Shown here: piece by piece, positions 15,001 to 22,053 of the stretch
Layout: each line of letters opens with the position of its first letter
Numbering within the stretch: position 1 is the first letter of the stretch
NCBI GenBank assembly: GCA_900754965.1
Contig: CAAEEO010000055.1
Location: 1-22,117 of the forward strand
Direction: 5' to 3'
Source of the DNA: an uncultured Oscillospiraceae bacterium
GTDB taxonomy: Bacteria; Bacillota; Clostridia; Oscillospirales; Oscillospiraceae
Length of the DNA stretch: 22,117 nucleotides
Notes under the pieces: generated by a model
What the model was told of the DNA's origin: nothing
The model's database searches: none
What the model saw: the letters and a program-made list of their open reading frames with translations, nothing else
Position numbers and translations under genes: made by a program

Positions 15001-18000
15001 TATGCGGCCCCGGAGCAGTACGATTTCTCCATTGCCTGGTATACCGATACCCAGTATTATTCCGAGCGTTACAATCAGCATTATGCCGATATGGTCAGCT
15101 GGATCATTGAAAACCGGGAGAACATGAACATTCAGTATGTTCTGCATACCGGAGATATTGCCGATGAGTTCAACGAAGAATATCAGTTTGCCTATGCCCG
15201 CCAGCAGCAGGACCGTCTGCAGCAGGCCGGTATCCCCACCGGTGTGTTGGGCGGCAACCATGATGTGGCTCACGGAAACATGGTCTATGACCTGTACTGG
15301 AAATATTTCGGCGCCCAGTACTATCTGGATACTCCCTGGTACGGCGGTTCCTACCGCAATAATCTGGGACACTATGACATCATTGAGGCCGGCGGCGAGG
15401 AAATCCTCTTTATCGATATGAGTTGGGATATTTACACGCCTGAGATCGAATGGATCAACGCTGTTTTGGATGCCTACCCGGATACCCGCGCCATTATCAC
15501 CACCCATGGCGGCATCAATGCATCGGCCAGTGAAAGCTATACCAGCCGCATCCTGCTGGATAGGGTCTGCAAAAATCATCCCCAGGTCATGGCCATTCTC
15601 AATGGTCACTTCCATGGCTCTTCCATCAACTTTGTGGAACTGACCAGTGATGCCGGAGAAAAGCACACGGTGTATCAAATCTGCACCGACTATCAGTCCG
15701 CCACGGAAGGCGGCAGCGGCTATATCAAAATGCTCTATTTTGACCTGGCCAATGATAAGATCTATATCAATTCCTACTCTCCCTCTGCACCGGATATGGG
15801 CGGTAAGGCAGATGTAAACTATTATGACAGCAAAGCGCTGCTGGATTATTCCGATGATAAAATGACTGAGGATGAGAAGGGAATCAGACGCTACACCGAT
15901 TACGACATTGATGTGGTGGCACTGCCGGTGGAGTTTGACCGGGAGACAGAAAAGACGCTGACCGTATCCGAAATTGCAGTGACTGGACTGTACAGCGAGC
16001 AGCTGGCAGCCGGGGAAACCAACAATGCAATTCCCATGGAGCAGGCGGGCGGGCTCGCCTATGCTGTGCTGCTGGACGGTGATGGAACCCCGCTTGCCTA
16101 CACCAATGTGGGGAAACTGACCGGAACGGACAGTGGGGAACCGATTTTGGGATATACCGTGACCTTTTCCCAGGGCGAGCATTTCCAGGTCGATGTGTAC
16201 AACACCCAGGATTACACCACGCCCTCCGCGACCAATGTGACGACAGCAGTGGCACGGAACGATAAAACCGGACAGGTGGATACCACCGGTGATGGCCAGG
16301 TGAACTTCAAAGTCCGGGTGGAAGACGGTTATGAAATTGCGGAAATCAAAGCGGATCAGAATTACAAGAATCTCAAAGGACCGAAAGACACCGGTGTGGA
16401 GAATGTATATCGACTGACAAAAGTCACCGGCCCTGTGAATGTGACGATTACGGTACAGAAATCCGGTTCTGCAGAGCCGGGATATACTCCGGTGATCACA
16501 AGCGATGTCCGGGTGAAAGGGTATTATGACGATACCGGAACTCTGAACCTGGAACTTGCAGGACGGTACAATTCCGGCGCCATGAATTCTGACGGCGGCA
16601 GTTTGGAAATTGTCCAGTATAATTCCGGAAATGGGTATGCTTACGCAGTCAGCGGGGTCAAGGGAAAACTGATGGCCATCGATCTGAACGGAACGCTGGC
16701 AGGAGAAAAAGTGGTTGTGCTGCCTGGCACGGAGTATGATCTGAAAGAAATGCTGAAGGCACAGGATCAGGTTCCTGGGTTTGTATACGGGGATATGACT
16801 TCCGTGGCCATCTCTCCTGACGGAACCAAACTGGCTGCGGCATTGCAGCACGCAGAGTACGATAAAGCCGGCGTTGTCGCAGTCTTTACCTGCAATTCGG
16901 ATGGCACGCTGACAGACCCGCAAATCATTTCTGTAGGGGTGCAGCCCGATATGGTGACCTTTGTGGAGGAAAACACCCTGCTCACTGCCGATGAGGGTGA
17001 ACCGAGAAAAGGGTATGGTGAGGGCACCACAGACCCCGCCGGAACGGTTTCGATCGTGGACCTGAAAACGGGAACATCTGAGCAGGTCGGGTTTGAGCAG
17101 TTCAGCGCAGAGGAATTGATCTCCAAACAGATCATCGTAGGTGTGGCAGCGGGCAAGAATCTGGAGCCGAAGTACGACTTGGAGCCGGAATACATTGCCG
17201 TTTCCGGGAAAACAGCGTATGTTTCTCTGCAGGAGGCCAATGCCATTGCTGTACTGGATCTGGAAAGCAAAGCGTATACGGGCATTTACTCCTGCGGATA
17301 TCAGGATTACGCAGCTGTGGCGGTGGATCTGATGGAAGATGGACAGTATGCACCGAAGACCTATGAAAATCTGGTGGGCGCCAGAATGCCCGATGGCATT
17401 GCCGTGGTGCGCATAGATGGCAAAGAGTATGTGCTCACGGCAAACGAGGGCGATGCCCGTGAGTGGGGAGAGTATACCAATGAATCCAAAGATGATTCTG
17501 TTACCGGAAAGAAGATCCGTGTGCTGAATCCCGAATTCTGTGCAGGACTGCCTGAGGGAAAGAAGGTACTGTTTGGTGGACGCTCCTTTACCGTGTTTGA
17601 AGTGACAGACGGCGGTCTGCGGGAAGTTTATGACAGCAGAGAGGACTTTGAGCGCATCAGTGCTGAGAAACTTGCCCCATACTTCAACTGCTCCAATGAT
17701 GATGTGGAAATAGACAGCCGCAGCGCGAAAAAAGGCCCTGAACCGGAGACGATCACCGTGGGTCAGGTAGGGAACAAAAAGTATGCGTTCATTGCGTTGG
17801 AACGGGTCGGCGGCATAATGGTCTATGACATTACAGCGCCTGCAAATACAACATTTGTCAACTACATCAATTCTCGGGAGTTTGAGGCGGCAATCCAGGG
17901 GGATGTGTCCCCTGAGGGACTGTGTTTTGTTCCTGCCGGAAAGAACGGCAATACCTTCCTGTTGGCGGCCCACGAAGTATCCGGCACGCTGGCAGTGTAT

Positions 18001-18849
18001 GACCTGACAGAGAAACAGACCGGTGGGGAAAGCGGTGGTTCCACGACCGGAGGAACATCTGCCATCACATATCCCGTTATTGTGGACCGCGTGGAGAATG
18101 GTTCTGTAACTGTGACGCCGAAGAGTGGAGAGCAGGGAAGAAAGATCACCGTTACCGTCAAAGGGAACGAGGGATACGAACTGCATCAGCTGACGGTTAC
18201 AGATAGAAATGGTGCGGAGGTAACGGTTACCAAAGTAGAGCCAGGCAAGTATACCTTTACCATGCCTGCCTCCAAGGTGACGGTCACAGCCGTGTTTGCC
18301 CGGTATACAGCGACGGAAGGATTCCAGGATGTTCCGGAAAATGCCTATTATTCTGAGGCAGTGGAATGGGCAGTGAAGAACGGTATCACCAGCGGCACAA
18401 CGGACACGACATTTAGTCCGGATGCCAGCTGCACCCGTGCCCAGGCCGTGACATTCCTGTGGCGTGCAGCCGGAAGTCCCGCCCCGAAAAATACCGAGAT
18501 GCCGTTCCGTGATGTGGCACAGGGCAGCTATTACTACAATGCTGTACTGTGGGCCATGGAACAGGGAATCACAGCCGGTACGACAGACACGACATTCTCT
18601 CCGGATGCCACCTGCACCCGTGGCCAAATTGTGACATTCCTGTATCGCGGCGAGCGGGCACAGAACCAGGACAGAATGGAGCAGAATCCCTTTGTGGATG
18701 TCAGCAGGGACAGCTATTACGGCGAGGCCGTACTGTGGGCAGTTGCAAATCATGTGACGGCAGGTACCAGTGCGACCACATTCTCCCCTGACGCAGACTG
18801 TACTCGTGCGCAGATCGTTTCCTTCCTGTATCGGAGCGAAAAGGCATAG
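12061..18849 (+). CDS. Giant secreted, SLH-anchored multidomain phosphoesterase
   Basis: This 2262-residue protein starts at TTG with a signal peptide (basic KRIRK, hydrophobic core, cut after VSA near residue 29). Two similar lamin-tail-like domains follow (about 37-200 and 238-400), then beta-rich regions (445-800) and a proline-rich linker near 800. A calcineurin-like metallophosphoesterase spans about 985-1245, with D996-T-Q998, GDI at 1031-1033, GNHD at 1065-1068, H1149 in THGG and GHFHG at 1182-1186, so all metal-ligand motifs appear intact. After a beta-repeat region comes a choice-of-anchor-I-type propeller (about 1485-1985; LTANEGDAREWGEY, DDVEIDSRSAKKGPEPE, GDVSPEGL). A bacterial repeat (about 2004-2080) and three SLH domains (about 2088-2140, 2149-2200, 2211-2262) finish it. 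It should hydrolyse phosphoesters at the cell surface. Substrate is unknown. The upstream PhoP-box-like repeat suggests phosphate scavenging. Confidence 0.9.
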   Translation: MQCKRIRKWTALALTFATLTSQMAMSVSAEEPSAEQNNLWLTEIYQNDVKRTDTYKNDSDHMEFVEITNTGTEDIDLNDGYGLWYEYPDGEKQLTVTTVAGDSETVTIPAGKCAVLWNQRTDIEGAEGINYASEAQFREAMNIPEEVPVYRVSGQKGFAENDRGFAIKDQDGTVLSAYHYNVKTDEVTADGLAVHLKVPASGSTMLVWQKKKLTSAGVVYDDQLSGLRPTTVPDAQLEGVYITEIRPNDSNRDAVYGSGANDLMECLELTNTTDKEVDLNQEYELSYRIKEGNYKKLPLYHLDAGTGDAGSSEGCTIPAHGTAVLWCYRAGHGLVQGKDYTTYPTEAEFRAEYEIPDHVPVYIFIDQNGLSNELRGIDLYHLEDDGKRLVSRYFWDGDSVKDNRSVDLKVSANGPLMEVYAAKSVTNMGTVAPGQITFPKDDGTAPKLTLSTDPYDAKTLETLKNGLAYGESLRIPYNYSGTADLPVTHAELFWKTDRMEEYQVTDTKSFAIYNKWYAFVQNGDLQGADYVDYYVRMHNAYRFTQTEVQRVQIHKDSEQSGSRISINAADVSEGDYSGTIQVSAKDFGGNVEQILLDGKPLDTQAAMERGAYLVFDYTGVDSYFKNGVTTGGDTEQDGTIIGTFSKCSTIPTDGCLAMPINGQYFDYQEDGSATIELTIRPATYGSCWEAYTDENNEDFVASNLKLVLRDGTEISPTTCKGENITTGEVRDLDAAGPIKIGDTANQYIYVKMTFRIPAEQVDKTGLTAAVDTTKLTDGKHTLTAGDATATFTVNNSDPQPVPPAEPELNVSLRVDEDGNTVTVDAVDGVESVSVRRAAEVENITVKEGAGDSTFGAAEQTAGGVTKSENGEYPYQILEIPVTGSEEYLRIQLTAESSYGKPVQLYVLKDGTWELLSVERGEDNVLTALCPVSGCVEDGAVQVLIQARTTANTPMTQEDAFKTSVGDNASWDGKTVTAENPYAAPEQYDFSIAWYTDTQYYSERYNQHYADMVSWIIENRENMNIQYVLHTGDIADEFNEEYQFAYARQQQDRLQQAGIPTGVLGGNHDVAHGNMVYDLYWKYFGAQYYLDTPWYGGSYRNNLGHYDIIEAGGEEILFIDMSWDIYTPEIEWINAVLDAYPDTRAIITTHGGINASASESYTSRILLDRVCKNHPQVMAILNGHFHGSSINFVELTSDAGEKHTVYQICTDYQSATEGGSGYIKMLYFDLANDKIYINSYSPSAPDMGGKADVNYYDSKALLDYSDDKMTEDEKGIRRYTDYDIDVVALPVEFDRETEKTLTVSEIAVTGLYSEQLAAGETNNAIPMEQAGGLAYAVLLDGDGTPLAYTNVGKLTGTDSGEPILGYTVTFSQGEHFQVDVYNTQDYTTPSATNVTTAVARNDKTGQVDTTGDGQVNFKVRVEDGYEIAEIKADQNYKNLKGPKDTGVENVYRLTKVTGPVNVTITVQKSGSAEPGYTPVITSDVRVKGYYDDTGTLNLELAGRYNSGAMNSDGGSLEIVQYNSGNGYAYAVSGVKGKLMAIDLNGTLAGEKVVVLPGTEYDLKEMLKAQDQVPGFVYGDMTSVAISPDGTKLAAALQHAEYDKAGVVAVFTCNSDGTLTDPQIISVGVQPDMVTFVEENTLLTADEGEPRKGYGEGTTDPAGTVSIVDLKTGTSEQVGFEQFSAEELISKQIIVGVAAGKNLEPKYDLEPEYIAVSGKTAYVSLQEANAIAVLDLESKAYTGIYSCGYQDYAAVAVDLMEDGQYAPKTYENLVGARMPDGIAVVRIDGKEYVLTANEGDAREWGEYTNESKDDSVTGKKIRVLNPEFCAGLPEGKKVLFGGRSFTVFEVTDGGLREVYDSREDFERISAEKLAPYFNCSNDDVEIDSRSAKKGPEPETITVGQVGNKKYAFIALERVGGIMVYDITAPANTTFVNYINSREFEAAIQGDVSPEGLCFVPAGKNGNTFLLAAHEVSGTLAVYDLTEKQTGGESGGSTTGGTSAITYPVIVDRVENGSVTVTPKSGEQGRKITVTVKGNEGYELHQLTVTDRNGAEVTVTKVEPGKYTFTMPASKVTVTAVFARYTATEGFQDVPENAYYSEAVEWAVKNGITSGTTDTTFSPDASCTRAQAVTFLWRAAGSPAPKNTEMPFRDVAQGSYYYNAVLWAMEQGITAGTTDTTFSPDATCTRGQIVTFLYRGERAQNQDRMEQNPFVDVSRDSYYGEAVLWAVANHVTAGTSATTFSPDADCTRAQIVSFLYRSEKA

Positions 18850-18871
18850 GCGGGAAAAATGTTAGCAAACA

Positions 18872-18907
18872 GGACGCACATACAGGAAAAATCCTCTATG
18901 TGCGTCC
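18872..18907. other. Long stem-loop after the SLH phosphoesterase gene
   Basis: GGACGCACATA (18872-18882) pairs with TATGTGCGTCC (18897-18907). Inside, AGGA pairs with TCCT over an AAAA loop after a C-C mismatch. No T-run follows, so it is an imperfect terminator at best; it may protect the 3' end of the very long mRNA. Confidence 0.6.
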
Positions 18908-18917
18908 CGGAGAAGGG

Positions 18918-18950
18918 AACAGCCCGGACAGAGTTCTGTCCGGGCTGTTT
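18918..18950. terminator. Terminator-like hairpin between convergent genes
   Basis: A 15-bp perfect inverted repeat (18918-18932 with 18935-18949) is centred between the convergent phosphoesterase and kinase-like genes. The T-run is short (three), so its efficiency is uncertain. It probably serves both directions. Confidence 0.65.
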
Positions 18951-18968
18951 GAAGTTTATGAATGTCTG

Positions 18969-19562
18969 TCAGCTCTCCGTGCGGGCCAGATCACAGATGA
19001 TCTCCACACACTTTTCAATGCCGATGCTGCCGCTATCCAGGCAGAGATCGTAGTTATGATAGTCGCCCCATTCCCGATCGGTGTAATACTTGTAATTCAC
19101 CCGGCGTTTTTTGTCCTTGTCATCCAGCCGCTTTTCCGGCTTGATGGGGCTGGCACCATAAACATCCACGATTCGCTTGGCGCGGAGTTTTTTATCTGCA
19201 TGGACAAACACATTCAGCGTATCCTTCCGGTCCCGGAGAATGTAGTCTGCGCAGCGGCCGACGATCACGCAGTTGCCGGTCTCGGCCAGGTCCAGAATGA
19301 CCTTCCGCTGAACGGAAAACAGGTAGTCATCGGTGGACATACCGTCATGGGAACGGCCCATGAAAGAATAGGAGAAAATACTGGCGGAAGGGGAGTATTC
19401 GCCCCGTTCCCGTACATAGTCCGGGGAAAAGCCGGTTTTCTCGGCCACTTTTTCGATCAGTTCTTTATCGTAGAAGGCGTAACCCAGTTGGTCGGCCACC
19501 ATTTTTCCGATGGTTCTGCCGGCAGAGCCGAATTCACGGCTAATAGTGATGATTTTTTTCAT
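18969..19562 (-). CDS. Cytidylate kinase-like family protein
   Basis: The 197-residue product begins MKKIITISREFGSAGRTIG, the modified P-loop typical of the cytidylate-kinase-like family (PF13189) common in Clostridia. It continues with AFYDKELIEKVAEKTG and NCVIVGRCADYILRD (about residues 97-111), and a basic RAKRIVDVYG stretch that could contact phosphates. These proteins look like nucleotide or nucleoside kinases, but their substrate is mostly unproven. ATG 19562 follows AGGAGG by 8 bases. A longer frame reaching 19688 would add 42 residues across the promoter and is rejected. It is a single gene with its own promoter, converging on the SLH phosphoesterase gene. Confidence 0.88.
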   Translation of the reverse strand: MKKIITISREFGSAGRTIGKMVADQLGYAFYDKELIEKVAEKTGFSPDYVRERGEYSPSASIFSYSFMGRSHDGMSTDDYLFSVQRKVILDLAETGNCVIVGRCADYILRDRKDTLNVFVHADKKLRAKRIVDVYGASPIKPEKRLDDKDKKRRVNYKYYTDREWGDYHNYDLCLDSGSIGIEKCVEIICDLARTES

Positions 19563-19611
19563 TGTGAAAACCTCCTGTTTTCCATGAAAATGATGGGGAT
19601 CTCTTGTCTGT

Positions 19612-19640
19612 ATTATAGCAAGAAATCCACAAAAAGTCAA
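19612..19640 (-). promoter_or_regulatory. Sigma-A promoter of the cytidylate kinase-like gene
   Basis: On the minus strand -35 TTGACT (19635-19640) and a perfect -10 TATAAT (19612-19617) are 17 bp apart. The leader is about 40 bases. Confidence 0.85.
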
Positions 19641-19675
19641 TTTCTCGATTGGGGAGCGGGGAGGGGCCGGAAAGG

Positions 19676-19710
19676 GCAGACACCGCAAGCTTTACGCTTG
19701 CGGTGTCTGC
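19676..19710 (-). terminator. Terminator-like hairpin after the GTPase pair
   Basis: A perfect 15-bp stem (19676-19690 with 19696-19710) and a 5-base loop lie 26 bases past the second GTPase stop. The U-tract on the minus strand is weak (CCTTTCC), so termination is likely but not certain. Confidence 0.6.
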
Positions 19711-19736
19711 TTGAGATTTCAAGGGGTGCAGAAAAT

Positions 19737-20708
19737 TTAATAGAAAGTGGCAACTTCCTGCTCCGGCTTTTTGGCAGGCTGAACCTCTACAGCCGTCAGC
19801 ACCGGGCCTTTTCCCCCGTAAGTGACATGGAATTTGTTATGCAGGGTAGCGGTCACGGTGACCCACTGGTCGCTGGCCATGGCCCGGACTTTTGCTTTGT
19901 CCCAGTTACACACCAGTCCGGCAAACTGAATGTCTTCCACGCAGCAGGTCATCACATGACGGCCAATCACAAACGCACCGGGCATGGTGCGGCGGGTCAG
20001 TGCCCGGCCGGTAAACTGTACCGTCTTGCCCTCGTATTTGTCCATATCTTCGGACATATCCCGGTACCAAATGGCGTAATCCTCGTCGTTAATCTGAACC
20101 ACAGGGGCGTCCAGGTCAAAGGGCAGGGGATCTTCAATCTCATCATATTCGATCTTTCCGTCGGCGTACTCGAACACAATTTCTGCCCGGCGGGAGGCGG
20201 TACGAACCAGCTTGTGGAATTCCATCTGATCCATGGAGGCGTCGAATCGGTTGAATACGGCCAACTCACAGCTCTGGAGTTTGTCAAAGGTGAGCTGACG
20301 CATATTGGCGTTATAAGTCAGAATGGAACGGGCGTCGGCAAAGAAAAATTCCTGGTACACCGCCCATTGTTCCGGCATGGCGGAATAGAATCGCTCCAAC
20401 AGCCACATTCCGTTGTATTCGCAGACCACGCGGGTGGCTTTTGCCTCTTTCCGGAGATCCTCCAGATTTTCCGGAGTCAGGTCATCCTCGTCTTCAATGG
20501 TACGGCAGACCACATGGGTGGAGGCAAACTTTTCCGGGCAGTATTCTTCCTCGCCCTCTTCGCACAGCAGGAGCAGCGTCTGCTCACCGTTGTTGAACCG
20601 GGCGTCCTCCAGCGTTTCCTGGATGAACTTGGTTTTTCCGGCCTCCAGAAACCCGGTGAACAGAAAGACCGGGACATCCTGCTGGGCCTGTTTTTGCTGT
20701 TTAGCCAA
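19737..20708 (-). CDS. CobW-like GTPase fused to a TIGR03943 (YcgQ)-like domain
   Basis: The 323-residue product has a P-loop FTGFLEAGKT (residues 17-26) and a CobW-like layout, with CEYNG (96-100) in the place of EPSG and NRFD (153-156) as the G4-like motif. The CxCC metal motif and histidine tract of its neighbour are absent. The C-terminal part (about 211-313) reads WYRDMSEDMDKYEGKTVQFTG, then GRHVMTCCVEDI (259-270) and QWVTVTATL. I recognise this as resembling the TIGR03943/YcgQ family linked to putative metal-related permeases. Translation starts at TTG 20708, overlapping the preceding gene's stop by 8 bases. A role in metal delivery is inferred; the partner permease is not in the window. 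Confidence 0.75.
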   Translation of the reverse strand: MAKQQKQAQQDVPVFLFTGFLEAGKTKFIQETLEDARFNNGEQTLLLLCEEGEEEYCPEKFASTHVVCRTIEDEDDLTPENLEDLRKEAKATRVVCEYNGMWLLERFYSAMPEQWAVYQEFFFADARSILTYNANMRQLTFDKLQSCELAVFNRFDASMDQMEFHKLVRTASRRAEIVFEYADGKIEYDEIEDPLPFDLDAPVVQINDEDYAIWYRDMSEDMDKYEGKTVQFTGRALTRRTMPGAFVIGRHVMTCCVEDIQFAGLVCNWDKAKVRAMASDQWVTVTATLHNKFHVTYGGKGPVLTAVEVQPAKKPEQEVATFY

Positions 20709-21807
20709 TACGGAACAACTCCTTCAGTTTGTCTTCGTTGAGTTTGGAGCCAATGACGCAGATTCGACCGGTCACATCCGGCGCACCGCGGCGCACATCG
20801 GCCTCGCCGGGGGTGTAGTCAAAGTAGATCCACTGATCACCCTCGGCAGCGGGAACATAGCCCTTGGCGCGCAGAACCATACCGTAACTGTCATCCTGAG
20901 AGAAGGTATCCAGCATGGAACGGAGATCTTCCTCAGCGTATTTCTTGAAGGTTTCTGCGCCCCAGCTGACAAACACCTCGTCGGCATCATGGCCGTGGTG
21001 ATGGTGATGATGGTGCTCGTGGTCGTGATCATGGCAGCCGCAGGAGCAGTGCTCGTCATGCTCGTGCTCGTGGTGATGCTCATGTTCGTGCTCGTGCTCG
21101 TGGTGGTGCTCATGTTCATGTTCATGCTCATGGTGATGATGACCGCCGCAGACAGGGCAGAGGTTCTCATCCTCGGCCTGGCTGACCATGCCGGCCAGTG
21201 TATCCTTGAGGGTAGATTTGCGCTCAATAGCCTCCAGAATCGTTTTGCCGGGCAGCTGCTCCCAAGGGGTGGTGATGATCACAGCCTCGGGATTCTTTTC
21301 CCGCAGCAGCGCAAGGGCGGTTTCCAGTTTCTCTTCAGAAATGGAACCGGTGCGGGAGAGGATGATGCAGGCGGCGTTTTCCACTTGGTTATTAAAGAAT
21401 TCGCCGAAGTTTTTCATATACATTTTGGCTTTTCCTGCGTCCACCACAGTGGTGAATCCATTGAGTACCACATCGTCGCTGGCTACATTCTGCACGGCGC
21501 GGATCACATCGGACAGCTTGCCAACGCCGGAGGGCTCAATGAGGATGCGGTCGGGGTGGAACTGGTCGATGACTTTGTGCAGGGCTTCGTTGAAGTCACC
21601 CACCAGGGAGCAGCAGATGCAGCCGGAGTTCATCTCGGTGATCTCGATGCCGGCATCCTTCAGGAATCCGCCGTCCACAGCGATCTCGCCGAATTCATTT
21701 TCGATGAGGACCAGCTTTTCACCTTGGTATCCCTCGGAAATCAGTTTCTTGATGAGGGTGGTTTTACCGGCACCCAAAAAGCCGGAAAAAATATCGATTT
21801 TGGTCAT
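20701..21807 (-). CDS. COG0523/CobW-family GTPase with histidine-rich metal loop
   Basis: The 368-residue product has Walker A GFLGAGKT (9-16), ENEFGEIAVDGG (36-47), the family CxCC motif GCICC (62-66), EPSGVGK (91-97) and SRTG (151-154) as the base-recognition motif. It has a CPVC pair (217-220) and a tract at 223-273 with 30 histidines alternating with Glu/Asp plus CSCGC. The C-terminal CobW domain follows (FVSWGAETFKKY to WIYFDYTPGE). COG0523 proteins use GTP to insert or hand over metals, often Zn, Co or Ni. The histidine tract suggests metal storage or sensing. ATG 21807 has GGAAGG upstream. It is the first gene of a two-gene operon with the YcgQ-fused GTPase. The metal cannot be told from sequence. 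Confidence 0.9.
   Translation of the reverse strand: MTKIDIFSGFLGAGKTTLIKKLISEGYQGEKLVLIENEFGEIAVDGGFLKDAGIEITEMNSGCICCSLVGDFNEALHKVIDQFHPDRILIEPSGVGKLSDVIRAVQNVASDDVVLNGFTTVVDAGKAKMYMKNFGEFFNNQVENAACIILSRTGSISEEKLETALALLREKNPEAVIITTPWEQLPGKTILEAIERKSTLKDTLAGMVSQAEDENLCPVCGGHHHHEHEHEHEHHHEHEHEHEHHHEHEHDEHCSCGCHDHDHEHHHHHHHGHDADEVFVSWGAETFKKYAEEDLRSMLDTFSQDDSYGMVLRAKGYVPAAEGDQWIYFDYTPGEADVRRGAPDVTGRICVIGSKLNEDKLKELFRIG
20719..20724 (-). promoter_or_regulatory. RBS fixing the TTG start of the YcgQ-fused GTPase
   Basis: AAGGAG on the minus strand, inside the end of the upstream GTPase gene, is 10 bases before TTG 20708. No in-frame ATG occurs before the P-loop, so the TTG is needed. Confidence 0.7.
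20989..21141 (-). repeat. His/Glu codon repeat tract within the COG0523 gene
   Basis: A run of CAT/CAC and GAG/GAA codons encodes the histidine-rich loop (residues 223-273). The repeat TGCTCATG/GTGCTCGTG on the plus strand is low-complexity coding sequence, prone to length variation, not a CRISPR. Confidence 0.85.
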
Positions 21808-21843
21808 AAAAAAACCCTTCCTTGTACTGTGTTCTAACCAAAT

Positions 21844-21872
21844 AATATATCACGGAATATATAGGCTTGCAA
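21844..21872 (-). promoter_or_regulatory. Promoter of the GTPase pair
   Basis: On the minus strand -35 TTGCAA (21867-21872) and an extended -10 TGATATATT (hexamer 21844-21849) are 17 bp apart. On the plus strand the 7-base direct repeat AATATAT, 12 bp apart, overlaps the -10 and spacer and could be an operator. No clear Zur, Fur or NikR consensus is seen. Confidence 0.65.
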
Positions 21873-21942
21873 GGTGAAAACTGTGAATTTTTCAATGGAT
21901 TCTGCAAAGAAATAAAATGGACGGCTGATAGAAATCCGGTCA

Positions 21943-21987
21943 CCGCCGGGGAATGATTCCAACAGAATCATTCCCCGGCGGTTTTTT
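21943..21987 (+). terminator. Orphan plus-strand terminator
   Basis: A perfect 17-bp stem (21943-21959 with 21965-21981), loop CAACA, then six Ts. The nearest upstream plus-strand gene in the window ends at 18849, and the region from 21808 contains no recognisable gene, so what it terminates is unknown. The whole 21808-22117 stretch holds only the GTPase promoter, this terminator and one inverted repeat. Confidence 0.85.
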
Positions 21988-22026
21988 CATGTTTCCCGTC
22001 TATTCTCCTCTTTTATGGGCCGTTTT

Positions 22027-22053
22027 TGTCGCTTAATGGCTAAATAAGCGACA
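22027..22053. repeat. Inverted repeat near the right edge
   Basis: TGTCGCTTA (22027-22035) pairs perfectly with TAAGCGACA (22045-22053) over a 9-base loop. It has no T-run, so it is not a terminator. It could be an operator or recombination site; no gene next to it is visible. Confidence 0.5.

Noticed and set aside
13513..18753. Very long minus-strand open frame (1746 codons) opposite the phosphoesterase gene
   Set aside because: It is antisense to a protein with clear domains, has no recognisable motif, and is rich in Cys/His/Arg as expected for a mirror frame of biased codons.
20989..21141. CRISPR-like short repeats
   Set aside because: The repeats are in-frame His/Glu codons inside a CobW GTPase, without spacers.
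18900..21837. Long plus-strand frames opposite the kinase-like and GTPase genes
   Set aside because: They mirror well-identified minus-strand genes, and their sequences are low-complexity or without family motifs.
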